Shown: positions 23,823 to 32,056, counted from the stretch's first letter. The stretch is DNA of 64,000 nucleotides from UBA2330 sp049293015 (GCA_049293015.1 JBATSB010000025.1:33191-97190), one strand, 5' to 3'. The notes: generated from the letters alone by a model not told the origin. Numbers and translations are program-made.

Positions 23823-25307
23823 ATGGACGATCTCTTAAAACCTGTAAAAAATATCTGCACTTTTTGTCAGATGCCTATAAAGAATGATTCGGAAGCTACA
23901 TTCTGTAACTCATGCAGCTCGCCTTATCATAACGACTGCTGGACAGAAAACAAAGGTTGCGCCGTCTACGGATGCGGTGAAAAGATCCGTGATGAAAATG
24001 AAGAAGTAACTATAAGGGAAGCCATTATAAATATTGAATACCTTATTAACAGGAATCAGTTTTCCGAAGCTATATTCGAAGGTAAGCAATATTTAAAATT
24101 AGACAGAAGAAATAATGAATTAAAGAACTTATACAACAAAGCTGTTGCGCTGATAAATAATAAGATCAATCTGATGACCAGCGGTGATGAAGCATTCGGA
24201 AACAAAGATTATAAAGCTGCTGAAATTTATTATAAGAATGTTTTAAAATATACAGATGAGACGGAGACTAATTTTGTAAATACGAGAATTGATGTGATCA
24301 GGGAAAAAATTCCCGAACAGAGAAGGAGAAGACTTTATACCAATATTCTTATCATAGTAATTATTATTGCTATTCTTTCAGCATTGGGTTATCTCGGATA
24401 TTATACTTTTATTTTAAAGGAGGACAGGGATTATTCCGAACTTGTAAAGTCTGACAAGGCAAATGATCTCAGATCCATGGAAAAAATGATTGGGAAATAT
24501 GAGACTTTTCTGAGAAATTATGATGACGGAAAAAATAAGAACAGAGCATTAGACCGGATTAAAAATTATTCCTATCAGATATCAAGTAATTATTACAAAG
24601 ACGACTGGAAACTTGCATTAAAATATTATAATAAGATCAGCGATGGACTTGATCCGAATGATGCTAAAACATTATTTAATAATATTTATAATATCGCATA
24701 TGAAGAATATGCTCAGAAAATTTCCAATGCAAAAAAGCTTAATAAGTCTGAAAAATTCAGTGAATCTATGAATGAACTGAATAACGCAAAACTGATACTT
24801 ACTGTATTTCCGGAAACTGTGATGTATAAAGATCTTAACATACTCGAAGCGAACATAAGTCTGTTAAGTAAAAAAATTGCATCGGTCGTAAAATATAATG
24901 AGCTTGAAAGGGAGATCAGGGAACAGGATAAACTGCTTGTGAATATTGCTTCGACAGGAAGCACAGGAAAAATTACGAGAGTTGTCTCGGCAAGAGTAAC
25001 TGAAATCCGTGACGACGGAGTATATCTCTGCCGCGAACCTGATGCGAGGACGAAGATCGCTGTAAGAAATAAAGATGAAAACTATACTATCGGACAGGCA
25101 ATACTTGTAAATACTGAAAGGATAGGGGATTATAAATACAGGGATTATGGAAAGGACATTGAGCTTTCATTTTATCAGGTGATATCGGGAAATATGGAAC
25201 CTGTTACAGTTGATAATGAAGAACGGCAGGCAATTCTCGAAAGGATAAATAATCTTAAAGATCAGAAAGTAAAGATTGACAGTCTTTTCAAACTAAGCCT
25301 TCTTTAA
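23823..25307 (+). CDS. RING-like zinc-finger membrane protein
   Basis: 494 aa. Residues 12-51 carry C12-x2-C15-x12-C28-x2-C31-x4-H36-x2-C39-x6-C46-x4-C51, a cross-brace RING/PHD-like pattern like the prokaryotic RING finger family. Residues about 60-150 look like a TPR-type helical region (FSEAIFEGKQYLKLDRRNNE, DEAFGNKDYKAAEIYYKN). One membrane segment lies at about 175-197 (ILIIVIIIAILSALGYLGYY). The C-terminal 290 residues are helical and end in a small strand-rich part (residues 375-455). So the RING end faces the cytoplasm and the rest lies in the periplasm, or the reverse. Whether it has ubiquitin-like ligase function is unknown; zinc-binding protein interaction is the safer reading. Confidence 0.7.
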   Translation: MDDLLKPVKNICTFCQMPIKNDSEATFCNSCSSPYHNDCWTENKGCAVYGCGEKIRDENEEVTIREAIINIEYLINRNQFSEAIFEGKQYLKLDRRNNELKNLYNKAVALINNKINLMTSGDEAFGNKDYKAAEIYYKNVLKYTDETETNFVNTRIDVIREKIPEQRRRRLYTNILIIVIIIAILSALGYLGYYTFILKEDRDYSELVKSDKANDLRSMEKMIGKYETFLRNYDDGKNKNRALDRIKNYSYQISSNYYKDDWKLALKYYNKISDGLDPNDAKTLFNNIYNIAYEEYAQKISNAKKLNKSEKFSESMNELNNAKLILTVFPETVMYKDLNILEANISLLSKKIASVVKYNELEREIREQDKLLVNIASTGSTGKITRVVSARVTEIRDDGVYLCREPDARTKIAVRNKDENYTIGQAILVNTERIGDYKYRDYGKDIELSFYQVISGNMEPVTVDNEERQAILERINNLKDQKVKIDSLFKLSLL

Positions 25308-25370
25308 AGCAATTACAAATTACAAATTACGAATTAAGAATTTTAAATTTAATTAATCTGCTCTATATTT

Positions 25371-25398
25371 GAAATTTGAAATTTGAAATTTGAAATTT
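25371..25398. repeat. Heptamer tandem repeat (GAAATTT)4
   Basis: Four perfect copies of GAAATTT, the last overlapping the stop codon of the minus-strand T9SS gene. Just upstream (25316-25345) are AATTACAAATTACGAATTAAG-like oligomers of the same kind that occur inside sorting-domain coding sequences. Confidence 0.85.
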
Positions 25399-26920
25399 AT
25401 TTTAACATCACCATCCGCTTCGTCTCAAACAAACTCCCATTCAAATACAAAGAATAAAAATAAATCCCACTCGCAAAACCGCTGCCGTCAAACTCCACTG
25501 AATAACTTCCCGCATTCTGCTTCTCATTTACCAGCTCAGCGACTTCATTCCCCAAGACATCAAATACTTTTATCTTAACATTATCCGTAACTCGTAACTC
25601 GTAATTTATAATTGTCTTTGGATTAAAGGGATTTGGATAATTTTGTGAGAGTGAAAAATCATTTGCAATATTAGAAGAAGATGTTTTTATATCTGTAAAA
25701 ATAACTGTATAGGAATATCCGTAAATAGTAGATGGAAAATTTATATCCAAAGAATCTTTGTTATAAACAAACCAAAGTCTTAAAGCAGGCATGTTTGGTA
25801 CTCTCAGCATATTATTTAAAGATAAGGATGAATGATAAAGCGGATTGTCACTAATATTAAAAATCACAGGTGTTCCTGTGAATCCGGCTTTTGCAATTAA
25901 TTTAAGATCAGATCCGGATTTTCTAAAATAAGAATAAACATAATTCGTAATTACAGAATTATCAGTAATAGGAATATCAGAGCCTTTGTAATATAAATTA
26001 TCATAAGTATTGTCTATTACCACCGGATTTTGAGTATGAGTAACTGTCGGATAAAATTCTGATGTATAAATATCAATATTTCCATTTCTGTTTGTCTCAT
26101 ATATGACATGACCAGACAACTTTGATCTACCAAAACTAATGGTTCTGTTATTTCCAGAATAAGCAATTGTATCACCCGGATATCCTGATTGTGGCATTGA
26201 ATCAGGAATGCCAATTCTGCAATAAATTGCTTTTTCATTAACAGAAATTTCTTTATCCAACGATATTGCCACACCTGGATTGTTGAAACCGTTATTAAAT
26301 TTTGTTATGTGAGGATTGCTGAAATTTCCCGGATCAGCTGAAGTTAAATTGCTCCTTGCAGAAATAATACCTGAGAGAATATTATATTTCAAATACTTAA
26401 TATCATTTCCACACTCATAAGTTACTCCGAAATTTAATGAATCAAAATGTATAACATCCGGATTTCTGTTGCCTGCTGCAGAGGAATCCAAAATGAATGG
26501 TTCAGACCATCCTGAACTTACATTAAAACTTGAACCGAAAATGCTTTCATGACCGAATTTATTTGACTGCCATACAGCAAGAGCATATTTTATACTGTCT
26601 CCAAAAGAGAATACCGGAGGGTTATAAGAAATAGCAGGGTTTTTATTTGTATGGGCATCATTTGTTAAATACATTTCACTATCAAAAGGTCCTTGTGAAT
26701 CAATTTTTCTCAGACATATTTGAGATGAATTTCCGTCAGCTCTTTCAAATATCATATATTCAAAATCAAAAGCTGCAAAGTCAATGTTATAAGTAGAATG
26801 ATCAAAAGAAGGATTGCGGTCGGAGTTTCCTGTAGTCAATCTGACAGGATTAGAAAATTGTGAAGTTGCTGTTCCGGTGAGTAGGATTAGAAATAAATAT
26901 AAAAAAATTATCTTTTTCAT
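25397..26920 (-). CDS. Exported propeller-like protein with T9SS sorting domain
   Basis: 507 aa. Signal peptide at residues 1-20 (IIFLYLFLILLTGTATSQF). The body (20-410) contains repeated strand motifs of TolB/WD40-like type: SDRNPSFDHSTYNIDFAAFD, TNKNPAISYNPP, GNRNPDVIHFDSLNFGVTYE and TNRNGNIDIYTSEF. This is typical of proteins that report or bind rather than catalyse. The C-terminal sorting domain reads LSQNYPNPFNPKTIINYEL, VLGNEVAELVNEK and ends ETKRMVMLK. The gene has a near-consensus promoter 39 bp upstream and a degraded T9SS relative directly upstream of that. Confidence 0.8.
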   Translation of the reverse strand: MKKIIFLYLFLILLTGTATSQFSNPVRLTTGNSDRNPSFDHSTYNIDFAAFDFEYMIFERADGNSSQICLRKIDSQGPFDSEMYLTNDAHTNKNPAISYNPPVFSFGDSIKYALAVWQSNKFGHESIFGSSFNVSSGWSEPFILDSSAAGNRNPDVIHFDSLNFGVTYECGNDIKYLKYNILSGIISARSNLTSADPGNFSNPHITKFNNGFNNPGVAISLDKEISVNEKAIYCRIGIPDSMPQSGYPGDTIAYSGNNRTISFGRSKLSGHVIYETNRNGNIDIYTSEFYPTVTHTQNPVVIDNTYDNLYYKGSDIPITDNSVITNYVYSYFRKSGSDLKLIAKAGFTGTPVIFNISDNPLYHSSLSLNNMLRVPNMPALRLWFVYNKDSLDINFPSTIYGYSYTVIFTDIKTSSSNIANDFSLSQNYPNPFNPKTIINYELRVTDNVKIKVFDVLGNEVAELVNEKQNAGSYSVEFDGSGFASGIYFYSLYLNGSLFETKRMVMLK

Positions 26921-26958
26921 AATTAAAACCCCTAATTAAAATTTTTTAGAAATGTGTC

Positions 26959-26989
26959 GAAACATATTTTTTCGGCATCTTAATTTCAA
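26959..26989 (-). promoter_or_regulatory. Candidate FCB-type promoter of the 25397-26920 gene
   Basis: On the minus strand TTG (26989-26987), 20 nt, then TATGTTTC (26966-26959), one base off TAnnTTTG. Transcription would start near 26952, 32 nt before the ATG. Confidence 0.45.
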
Positions 26990-26998
26990 TTAAATAAT

Positions 26999-27109
26999 TT
27001 ATTTTAACAAGGTCATCTTGCGTACCTCACTGAAATCTCCGGCGGTCATACGATATAAATAAACTCCGTTGAGTATATAATTTTTTTCTTGTAAATGAAT
27101 TTTTTTGTT
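26999..27109 (-). pseudogene. Remnant of a T9SS sorting-domain gene
   Basis: The minus strand encodes LNGVYLYRMTAGDFSEVRKM followed by TLLK and a stop codon (26999-27001), which is the last part of a type A sorting domain. In-frame sequence continues about 12 more codons and then meets a stop (27110-27112); no upstream protein or start exists because the 21-bp minisatellite begins there. It is the 3-prime end of a lost gene. Confidence 0.8.
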
Positions 27110-27132
27110 TCAAATGTCTTGCTAATCGGGAC

Positions 27133-27615
27133 TTACATCTGTGCCGCATTTATGTATATGCAGACTTTACAGGCTTATATCTGCAGTTTAGAGACGTACG
27201 CCTGCGAGCCAAATCTGTACGCCTGCGAGTTATAGCTGTACGCCTACGTTTCAAAACTGTATACCTACGAGTCAAAGCTGTACGCCTGCGAGTTAAAGCT
27301 GTACGCCTGCGAGTTAAAGCTGTACGCCTGCGAGTTATAGCTGTACGCCTGCGAGTTATAGCTGTACGCCTGCGAGTTATAGCTGTACGCCTACAAGTCA
27401 AAGCTTTATGCCTACGGATCAAAGCTGTACGCCTGTTGATCAAAAATATACGCCTGCGAGTTATAGCTGTATGCCTGAGAGTTATAGCTGTATGCCTGAG
27501 AGTTATAGCTATACGCCTGCGGGTCAGAGATTATTGTCTGAGGTTTACAAACGTATGTCTGAACTTATCTGACATACGACTGAATCTTTCAGATATATAC
27601 CTCTTTTATTCAGAC
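27133..27615. repeat. 21-bp minisatellite (about 23 units)
   Basis: About 23 units of 21 bp. The core GTACGCCTGCGAGTTA is followed by TAGCT, or by AAGCT after GTTA/GTCA. Units at 27196-27531 are well conserved; those at 27133-27195 and 27532-27615 are increasingly diverged. Unit G+C is above 50 percent against about one third around it. As 21 is divisible by 3, frames stay open on both strands (in the plus frame, repeats like VRLRVIA and VYLRVKA), but there is no clear start codon and CGC/CGA codons are otherwise rare here. I treat it as non-coding. No CRISPR-like spacers. Confidence 0.9.
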
Positions 27616-27975
27616 ACAAAAAATGATCATTCAGATTTGTTGAGGGATTAATAGTGTGCAGATTTTTGTATCCATCACATTTCTCAGACTAGGAAAATTT
27701 TTGTTAACGCAATTATTTAGGGATTTTTAAAGGTATTTTCACACTGGCAGGACGTATTGTAACTTTAATTTAATAATTTGCTTTATTGAAAATTTAAAGT
27801 ACCTTTTTAAAGATCAAATTGCATTGGACACAATTGAAAAAAAAGCTGTTGCTGTATCAAAATATGAGTTGATTTAAAAACTTAAATTTGATATTTTTAA
27901 AGTCCTTTGCTATATACTAATTTTATCTTTTGTTCAAAACTCAAAATTTGTATTTAAACATTGGTATTTCTAAAC
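27616..27975. other. Intergenic A/T-rich stretch before the tRNA cluster
   Basis: About 360 bp without a credible ORF. I see no consensus TTG-N19/20-TAnnTTTG pair; TAAATTTG occurs at 27883-27890 without a suitably spaced TTG. The promoter for the tRNA-Tyr transcript must lie here but could not be identified. Confidence 0.5.
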
Positions 27976-28058
27976 GGGTAGGTAGCGAAGTGGTTAAACG
28001 CAACAGACTGTAAATCTGTCGACTCAGGTCTTCGGAGGTTCGAATCCTTCCCTACCCA
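27976..28058 (+). tRNA. tRNA-Tyr (anticodon GUA)
   Basis: 83 nt with a long variable arm. Acceptor GGGTAGG (27976-27982) pairs with CCTACCC (28051-28057), discriminator A. Anticodon stem-loop ACAGA-CTGTAAA-TCTGT gives GTA. T arm GGAGG-TTCGAAT-CCTTC. First gene of the Tyr-Gly-Thr cluster. Confidence 0.95.
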
Positions 28059-28126
28059 CAGAAAAAGTCAGACAAATTTTTTTGAGCTGAGTTAAAAATA
28101 TTAAGAAAAGGAATCAATGATTTTTA

Positions 28127-28199
28127 GCGGGAGTAACTCAGTTGGTAGAGTCACAGCCTTCCAAGCTGTTGGTCGCGAGTTCGAGTCTCGTCTCCCGCT
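28127..28199 (+). tRNA. tRNA-Gly (anticodon UCC)
   Basis: 73 nt. Acceptor GCGGGAG (28127-28133) pairs with CTCCCGC (28192-28198), discriminator T. Anticodon loop CTTCCAA (28158-28164) gives TCC. T arm GCGAG-TTCGAGT-CTCGT. Confidence 0.95.
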
Positions 28200-28241
28200 C
28201 TTTGAAATACAAGAAATTAAGGAAATAAAAAAAACTGATAA

Positions 28242-28314
28242 GCTGATGTAGCTCAGTTGGTAGAGCACATCCTTGGTAAGGATGAGGTCACCGGTTCAAT
28301 CCCGGTCATCAGCT
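28242..28314 (+). tRNA. tRNA-Thr (anticodon GGU)
   Basis: 73 nt. Acceptor GCTGATG (28242-28248) pairs with CATCAGC (28307-28313), discriminator T. Anticodon stem-loop CATCC-TTGGTAA-GGATG gives GGT. In many bacteria tuf follows this tRNA; here the next gene is rpmG after a 163-bp gap. Confidence 0.95.
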
Positions 28315-28477
28315 CTCGAGCAGAAAGATTCAATCTACAGATCATATTTGAAATGGGATTGAAAAAATCAGAAAAAAGTAAAAGTAAAAAAAAGTTAAAT
28401 AACATTCCTGTAAACAAAACTCTGTTATTAGTTAGTTACCTTTAAAAAAACCAAAAAATTTTTAGAAAAATAATATC

Positions 28478-28651
28478 ATGGCAAAAGAAGGATCAAGAGT
28501 CAAAATTAAGTTAGTAAGTATTGAAGGACCTCACAAAGGAAAATCCGTTTACGTCACATACAAAAACAGAGTAAATACCAAAGAGAGGATCGAGCTGAAA
28601 AAATATTGCAAATGGACCAGGCAGCATATTCTACACAGGGAATCAAAATAA
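28478..28651 (+). CDS. rpmG: 50S ribosomal protein L33
   Basis: 57 aa (too short for most ORF filters). The sequence MAKEGSRVKIKLVSIEGPH and the block NRVNTKERIELKKYCKW match L33, a small protein near the E site of the 50S subunit. The usual zinc ribbon has two CxxC pairs; here only one Cys remains (KKYCKWTRQH), so this is a zinc-independent (C-minus) L33. It sits between tRNA-Thr and tRNA-Trp ahead of secE-nusG, a common position. Confidence 0.92.
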   Translation: MAKEGSRVKIKLVSIEGPHKGKSVYVTYKNRVNTKERIELKKYCKWTRQHILHRESK

Positions 28652-28679
28652 ATTGATACCTTCAATTAAGTGACCAACT

Positions 28680-28752
28680 GCGGGAGTGGCTCAATTGGTA
28701 GAGTAGCGGTCTCCAAAACCGTTGGTTGGGGGTTCGAGTCCCTCCTCCCGTG
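28680..28752 (+). tRNA. tRNA-Trp (anticodon CCA)
   Basis: 73 nt. Acceptor GCGGGAG (28680-28686) pairs with CTCCCGT (28745-28751) with a G-U first pair, discriminator G as usual for bacterial tRNA-Trp. Anticodon loop CTCCAAA (28711-28717) gives CCA. T arm GGGGG-TTCGAGT-CCCTC. Located 41 nt before secE, a widely conserved arrangement. Confidence 0.95.
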
Positions 28753-28793
28753 CAAATGGATCTCAAAATAATTTTATATTTTACAGATAAAAA

Positions 28794-28976
28794 ATGAAAA
28801 ATAAGATAGTAACTTTTTTCGAAGATATTTTTAAGGAAATGAAGAAAGTCTCATGGCCTAAAAAAGAAGAACTTATCGATTCTACAAAAGTAGTTGTAAT
28901 TACAATGCTTATATCTGCTGCTTTAGTGTATGCGATTGATAAAGGAATCAGCGAACTGTTGAAAGTGATATTATAA
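28794..28976 (+). CDS. secE: Preprotein translocase subunit SecE
   Basis: 60 aa, the short single-helix form. Residues 1-27 contain the conserved amphipathic helix with FFEDIFKEMKKVSWPKKEEL; residues 30-55 are the membrane helix (VVVITMLISAALVYAIDKGI). SecE clamps the two halves of the SecY channel. It precedes nusG by 14 nt, the universal bacterial order. Confidence 0.95.
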   Translation: MKNKIVTFFEDIFKEMKKVSWPKKEELIDSTKVVVITMLISAALVYAIDKGISELLKVIL

Positions 28977-28990
28977 TAATACATATTTAA

Positions 28991-29767
28991 ATGACTGAGG
29001 AAAAAAACACAGAAGATCCAATGCAAGAGGACACAAAAGAAAATACAGAAGAAGGTATGGAAGAAATTTCTGAAGAAGGTACGGAAGAAGTTTCAGAAGA
29101 CTCCGGAAATGATGAAAACGTTTCGGATGATGAATCTGATGATGTGAAAAATAAAGCAGACGGTAATGTAGCTGAAGATAAAGCTGAACAGGCAGCCGAA
29201 GAAGAGGAAGAGTCGGAGTTTATGAAATGGTATGCTGTAAGAATAATTTCCGGACATGAAAATAAAGTGAAGGCATATTTAGATAATGAGATAAGAAATG
29301 AGAAACTTCATGATAAGATCAATAATGTATTAATTCCTCTTGAGAAAGTATTTGAAGTAAAAGGCGGAAAGAAGAAAGTTAAATTCAAAAATTTCTTACC
29401 CGGGTATATTCTGATTGAAGCAGATCTTGATGAAAAGATCCGTGATTTTATTTCCAAAACACCGTCTATCATAAATATGGTAGGGTCAAAAAGTGTAAAA
29501 GGTGTTAAGCTGGATCCGATTCCTTTGAAACGTGATGAAGTAAAGCGGATCAAATCGATATTGAATGAAGAAGGTGATAAGGAAAAATTAGATATACAAC
29601 TTAATGTAGGAGATCCGGTAAAAGTTACCAGCGGACCTTTTAATAACTTCAGTGGAAATATACTTGAAGTAAATCTAGAAAAGTTCAAAGTAAAAGTAAT
29701 GGTAAGTATTTTTGGAAGAAAGACACCTATAGAGCTTGAGCTTACACAGGTAGAAAAAGAAAAATAA
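28991..29767 (+). CDS. nusG: Transcription elongation factor NusG with acidic N-terminal extension
   Basis: 258 aa, about 75 longer than usual. Residues 1-77 are an Asp/Glu-rich extension of low complexity. The NGN domain starts at about residue 78 with MKWYAVRIISGHENKV and includes VKFKNFLPGYILIE; the C-terminal KOW domain has LNVGDPVKVTSGPFNNFSG. NusG binds the RNA polymerase clamp and couples it to ribosomes or Rho. An internal ATG at 29222 would give a standard-length protein, so two start sites are possible. The first ATG is preferred because the frame is open and it sits 14 nt after secE. Confidence 0.93.
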   Translation: MTEEKNTEDPMQEDTKENTEEGMEEISEEGTEEVSEDSGNDENVSDDESDDVKNKADGNVAEDKAEQAAEEEEESEFMKWYAVRIISGHENKVKAYLDNEIRNEKLHDKINNVLIPLEKVFEVKGGKKKVKFKNFLPGYILIEADLDEKIRDFISKTPSIINMVGSKSVKGVKLDPIPLKRDEVKRIKSILNEEGDKEKLDIQLNVGDPVKVTSGPFNNFSGNILEVNLEKFKVKVMVSIFGRKTPIELELTQVEKEK

Positions 29768-29785
29768 TATTAATATTTATATAAA

Positions 29786-30211
29786 ATGGCAAAAAAAATA
29801 ACAGGTTTTATTAAGCTACAGATCCCCGCAGGTGCAGCTACAATGGCTCCTCCGGTTGGACCGGCTCTTGGTCAGAGAGGCGTGAACGGAATGGAATTCT
29901 GCAAGCAATTCAATGCAAGGACACAGGATAAAAAAGGTTACCTTATCCCGGTGGTCATTACCGTATTTTCTGATAAGTCTTTTACATTTATTACAAAGAC
30001 ACCTCCTGCAGCAGTACTTTTGATCAAAGCACTCGGAATTGAAAAAGGATCAGGTGTACCAAATAAAACAAAGGTCGGGAAAGTTACTCAAAAGCAGCTT
30101 AGAGAAATAGCTGAAACAAAAATGCCTGATCTTAATGTGCATGATGTAGAAGCAGCAATGAGTATGATCGCAGGAACTGCAAGAAGCATGGGACTTTCGG
30201 TAGAAAAATAA
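29786..30211 (+). CDS. rplK: 50S ribosomal protein L11
   Basis: 141 aa, standard length. N-terminal domain with GFIKLQIPAGAATMAPPVGP and ALGQRGVNGMEFCKQFN, C-terminal RNA-binding domain with KVGKVTQKQLREIAETKMPD and VEAAMSMIAGTARSMG. It binds 23S rRNA helices 43/44 at the GTPase centre. First ribosomal gene after nusG (18 nt). Confidence 0.98.
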   Translation: MAKKITGFIKLQIPAGAATMAPPVGPALGQRGVNGMEFCKQFNARTQDKKGYLIPVVITVFSDKSFTFITKTPPAAVLLIKALGIEKGSGVPNKTKVGKVTQKQLREIAETKMPDLNVHDVEAAMSMIAGTARSMGLSVEK

Positions 30212-30295
30212 TCTGCAAGAGCATTTTATTTATTAAAGTAATATAAAGTATAATAAAGATACTTTCAAATTTTTTAAATTTTTCCAATTTCAAAA

Positions 30296-31000
30296 ATGAA
30301 ATTAACAAAGAAGCAGAAAGACAACTTAAAAAGAGTTGATATAGAAAAAGAATATGATCTTAAGACAGGAATTACAGAGCTTAAGAAAACTGCAACTGCA
30401 AAGTTTGATGAATCAGTAGATGTGGCAGTCAGACTTGGCGTAGATCCGAAACATGCTGATCAGGTAGTAAGAGGTACAGTATCACTTCCTCACGGGACAG
30501 GTAAAACTGTCAGAGTTCTTGTGATAGCAAAACCTGAAAAACATGATGAGGCAAGAGAAGCCGGTGCAGATCACGTAGGATATGAAGATTATGTAAAAAA
30601 GATACAGGACGGATGGACAGATATTGATGTTATAATTGCAGCACCTGATACAATGGCTGAGCTTGGTAAAATAGGAAAGATACTCGGACCAAGAGGTCTT
30701 ATGCCGAATCCAAAAAGCGGCACTGTAACTCCAAATATCGGACAGGCAGTAAAAGAAGTAAAAGCAGGAAAGATAGATTTCAGAGTTGACAAGACAGGAA
30801 TCGTACATTCTATAGTAGGAAAAGCTTCATTTGAAGAGAGTATGCTTGCAGATAACATTACAGCATTTATTGATACTATAATAAAATTAAAACCTGCAGC
30901 ATCAAAAGGAACATATGTAAAGAGCATTACTTTATCTACGACTATGGGACCGGGAATAAAGATTGACAGAAATCATTCTACGGTAAAAACCGCAGCATAA
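30296..31000 (+). CDS. rplA: 50S ribosomal protein L1
   Basis: 234 aa, standard. Motifs: KTATAKFDESVDVAVRLGVD, VSLPHGTGKTVRVLVIAKP and GPRGLMPNPKSGTVTPNIG, plus a C-terminal SKGTYVKSITLSTTMGPGI. L1 forms the mobile stalk near the E site and in many bacteria represses its own L11 operon by binding the mRNA. The L1-binding mRNA site was not identified here. Confidence 0.98.
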   Translation: MKLTKKQKDNLKRVDIEKEYDLKTGITELKKTATAKFDESVDVAVRLGVDPKHADQVVRGTVSLPHGTGKTVRVLVIAKPEKHDEAREAGADHVGYEDYVKKIQDGWTDIDVIIAAPDTMAELGKIGKILGPRGLMPNPKSGTVTPNIGQAVKEVKAGKIDFRVDKTGIVHSIVGKASFEESMLADNITAFIDTIIKLKPAASKGTYVKSITLSTTMGPGIKIDRNHSTVKTAA

Positions 31001-31096
31001 TATAAAAGAATTTACGCACTCAACAAAACATATATTTTGCATACCAGCTTCAGGTAAGCAGAAAAGATCCAAATTATTACAAAAAAAAGCTAAATT

Positions 31097-31630
31097 ATGA
31101 AAAAAGCACAGAAAGTAGAGTCAGTCAGTGAGATCAAGGGTTTACTTGATAACTCTGAGGCTATTTACTTTACTGATTTCGCTGGATTAACAGTCGAGGA
31201 AGTGAATGAATTACGAAGTGATTTCTTTAAATCCGGATTAAAATATAAGGTATTGAAAAATACTTTGATTGTCCGTGCATTAAAAGAGACTGACAAGTAT
31301 TCAAGTCATTTTGAAAAGCTCGATGAAATGCTGCACGGTCCGACAGGTATTATTTTTGCAAAAGAAAATCCTGTAGCACCTGCAAAGATCCTGAAGAAAT
31401 TTTTTGACAAACTTGAAAGACCTAAGCTCAAGATTGCAATAGTAGAGGATTCAGCTTATGATTCAAAACAGTTAAACACACTTGCGGCACTTCCTTCAAA
31501 AGAGGAATTAATTTCGTCAATACTCAGCTCACTGGATTCACCTGCATCCGGAATAGTCGGATCGGTCAATGCGTTAATGAGAGATCTATTCAGTGTAATA
31601 GAAGAGGTTGGCAAGAAACAGGCTGCATAA
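31097..31630 (+). CDS. rplJ: 50S ribosomal protein L10
   Basis: 177 aa. N-terminal segment with IYFTDFAGLTVEEVNELR and YKVLKNTLIVRALKET is typical; the C-terminal helix carries L7/L12 dimers. It is preceded by a 96-nt gap that often holds an L10-binding leader; only weak structure is visible here. It is followed by rplL after 40 nt. Confidence 0.97.
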   Translation: MKKAQKVESVSEIKGLLDNSEAIYFTDFAGLTVEEVNELRSDFFKSGLKYKVLKNTLIVRALKETDKYSSHFEKLDEMLHGPTGIIFAKENPVAPAKILKKFFDKLERPKLKIAIVEDSAYDSKQLNTLAALPSKEELISSILSSLDSPASGIVGSVNALMRDLFSVIEEVGKKQAA

Positions 31631-31670
31631 ACAAATTTTAAAAAATTAAACCAACAAGAGGTAAAATAAA

Positions 31671-32039
31671 ATGTCAATAGAAGAAATTGCAGAAAAAATA
31701 GGTGAGTTAACATTAACTCAGGCATCAGAATTAAAGAAAATTCTGGAAGACAAATTCGGTGTAACAGCAGCAGCTCCAATGATGATGGCAGGCGCACCTG
31801 CAGGAGCAGCTCCGGCAGCAGAAGAGCAGACTGAATTCACAGTTATACTTGCTGAAGCAGGTACACAGAAGATCAACGTGATCAAAGCTGTAAAGAATGC
31901 AACAGGACTTGGACTTACCGAGGCAAAATCACTTGTAGAAAGCGCTCCGAAACCCGTTAAGGAAAACATTTCAAAAGCAGATGCAGATAAGCTTAAAGCT
32001 GAACTGGAAGCTGCCGGTGCAAAAGTCGAAATTAAGTAA
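31671..32039 (+). CDS. rplL: 50S ribosomal protein L7/L12
   Basis: 122 aa. N-terminal dimerisation domain (SIEEIAEKIGELTLTQASEL), Ala/Gly-rich hinge (residues 35-55), and C-terminal factor-binding domain (VIKAVKNATGLGLTEAKSLV and so on). It recruits translational GTPases. A good AGAGG ribosome binding site (31659-31663) lies 7 nt ahead of the ATG. The downstream gap of 178 bp holds repeats and a hairpin before rpoB. Confidence 0.98.
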   Translation: MSIEEIAEKIGELTLTQASELKKILEDKFGVTAAAPMMMAGAPAGAAPAAEEQTEFTVILAEAGTQKINVIKAVKNATGLGLTEAKSLVESAPKPVKENISKADADKLKAELEAAGAKVEIK

Positions 32040-32056
32040 TATTTTTTTCGGGCACT

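Noticed and set aside
27196..27531. CRISPR array
   Set aside because: Units are contiguous with no unique spacers, and no cas genes are near.
27150..27651. Arg-rich repeat proteins from the 21-bp minisatellite (minus frame RRTAITR, plus frame VRLRVIA)
   Set aside because: Frames are open merely because the unit is 21 bp and free of stops; both strands give such ORFs, starts are missing or poor, and the CGC/CGA codons are unlike the genome.
27883..27890. TAAATTTG as promoter of the tRNA cluster
   Set aside because: No TTG lies 19-21 nt upstream; nearest are 11 and 31 nt away.
28257..28445. 62-aa ORF starting in tRNA-Thr
   Set aside because: It overlaps the tRNA, has no homology I recognise and a Lys/Ser-rich random composition.
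31001..31096. L10 leader regulatory structure ahead of rplJ
   Set aside because: The position fits, but I could not draw a convincing kink-turn or long stem; a covariance search would decide.
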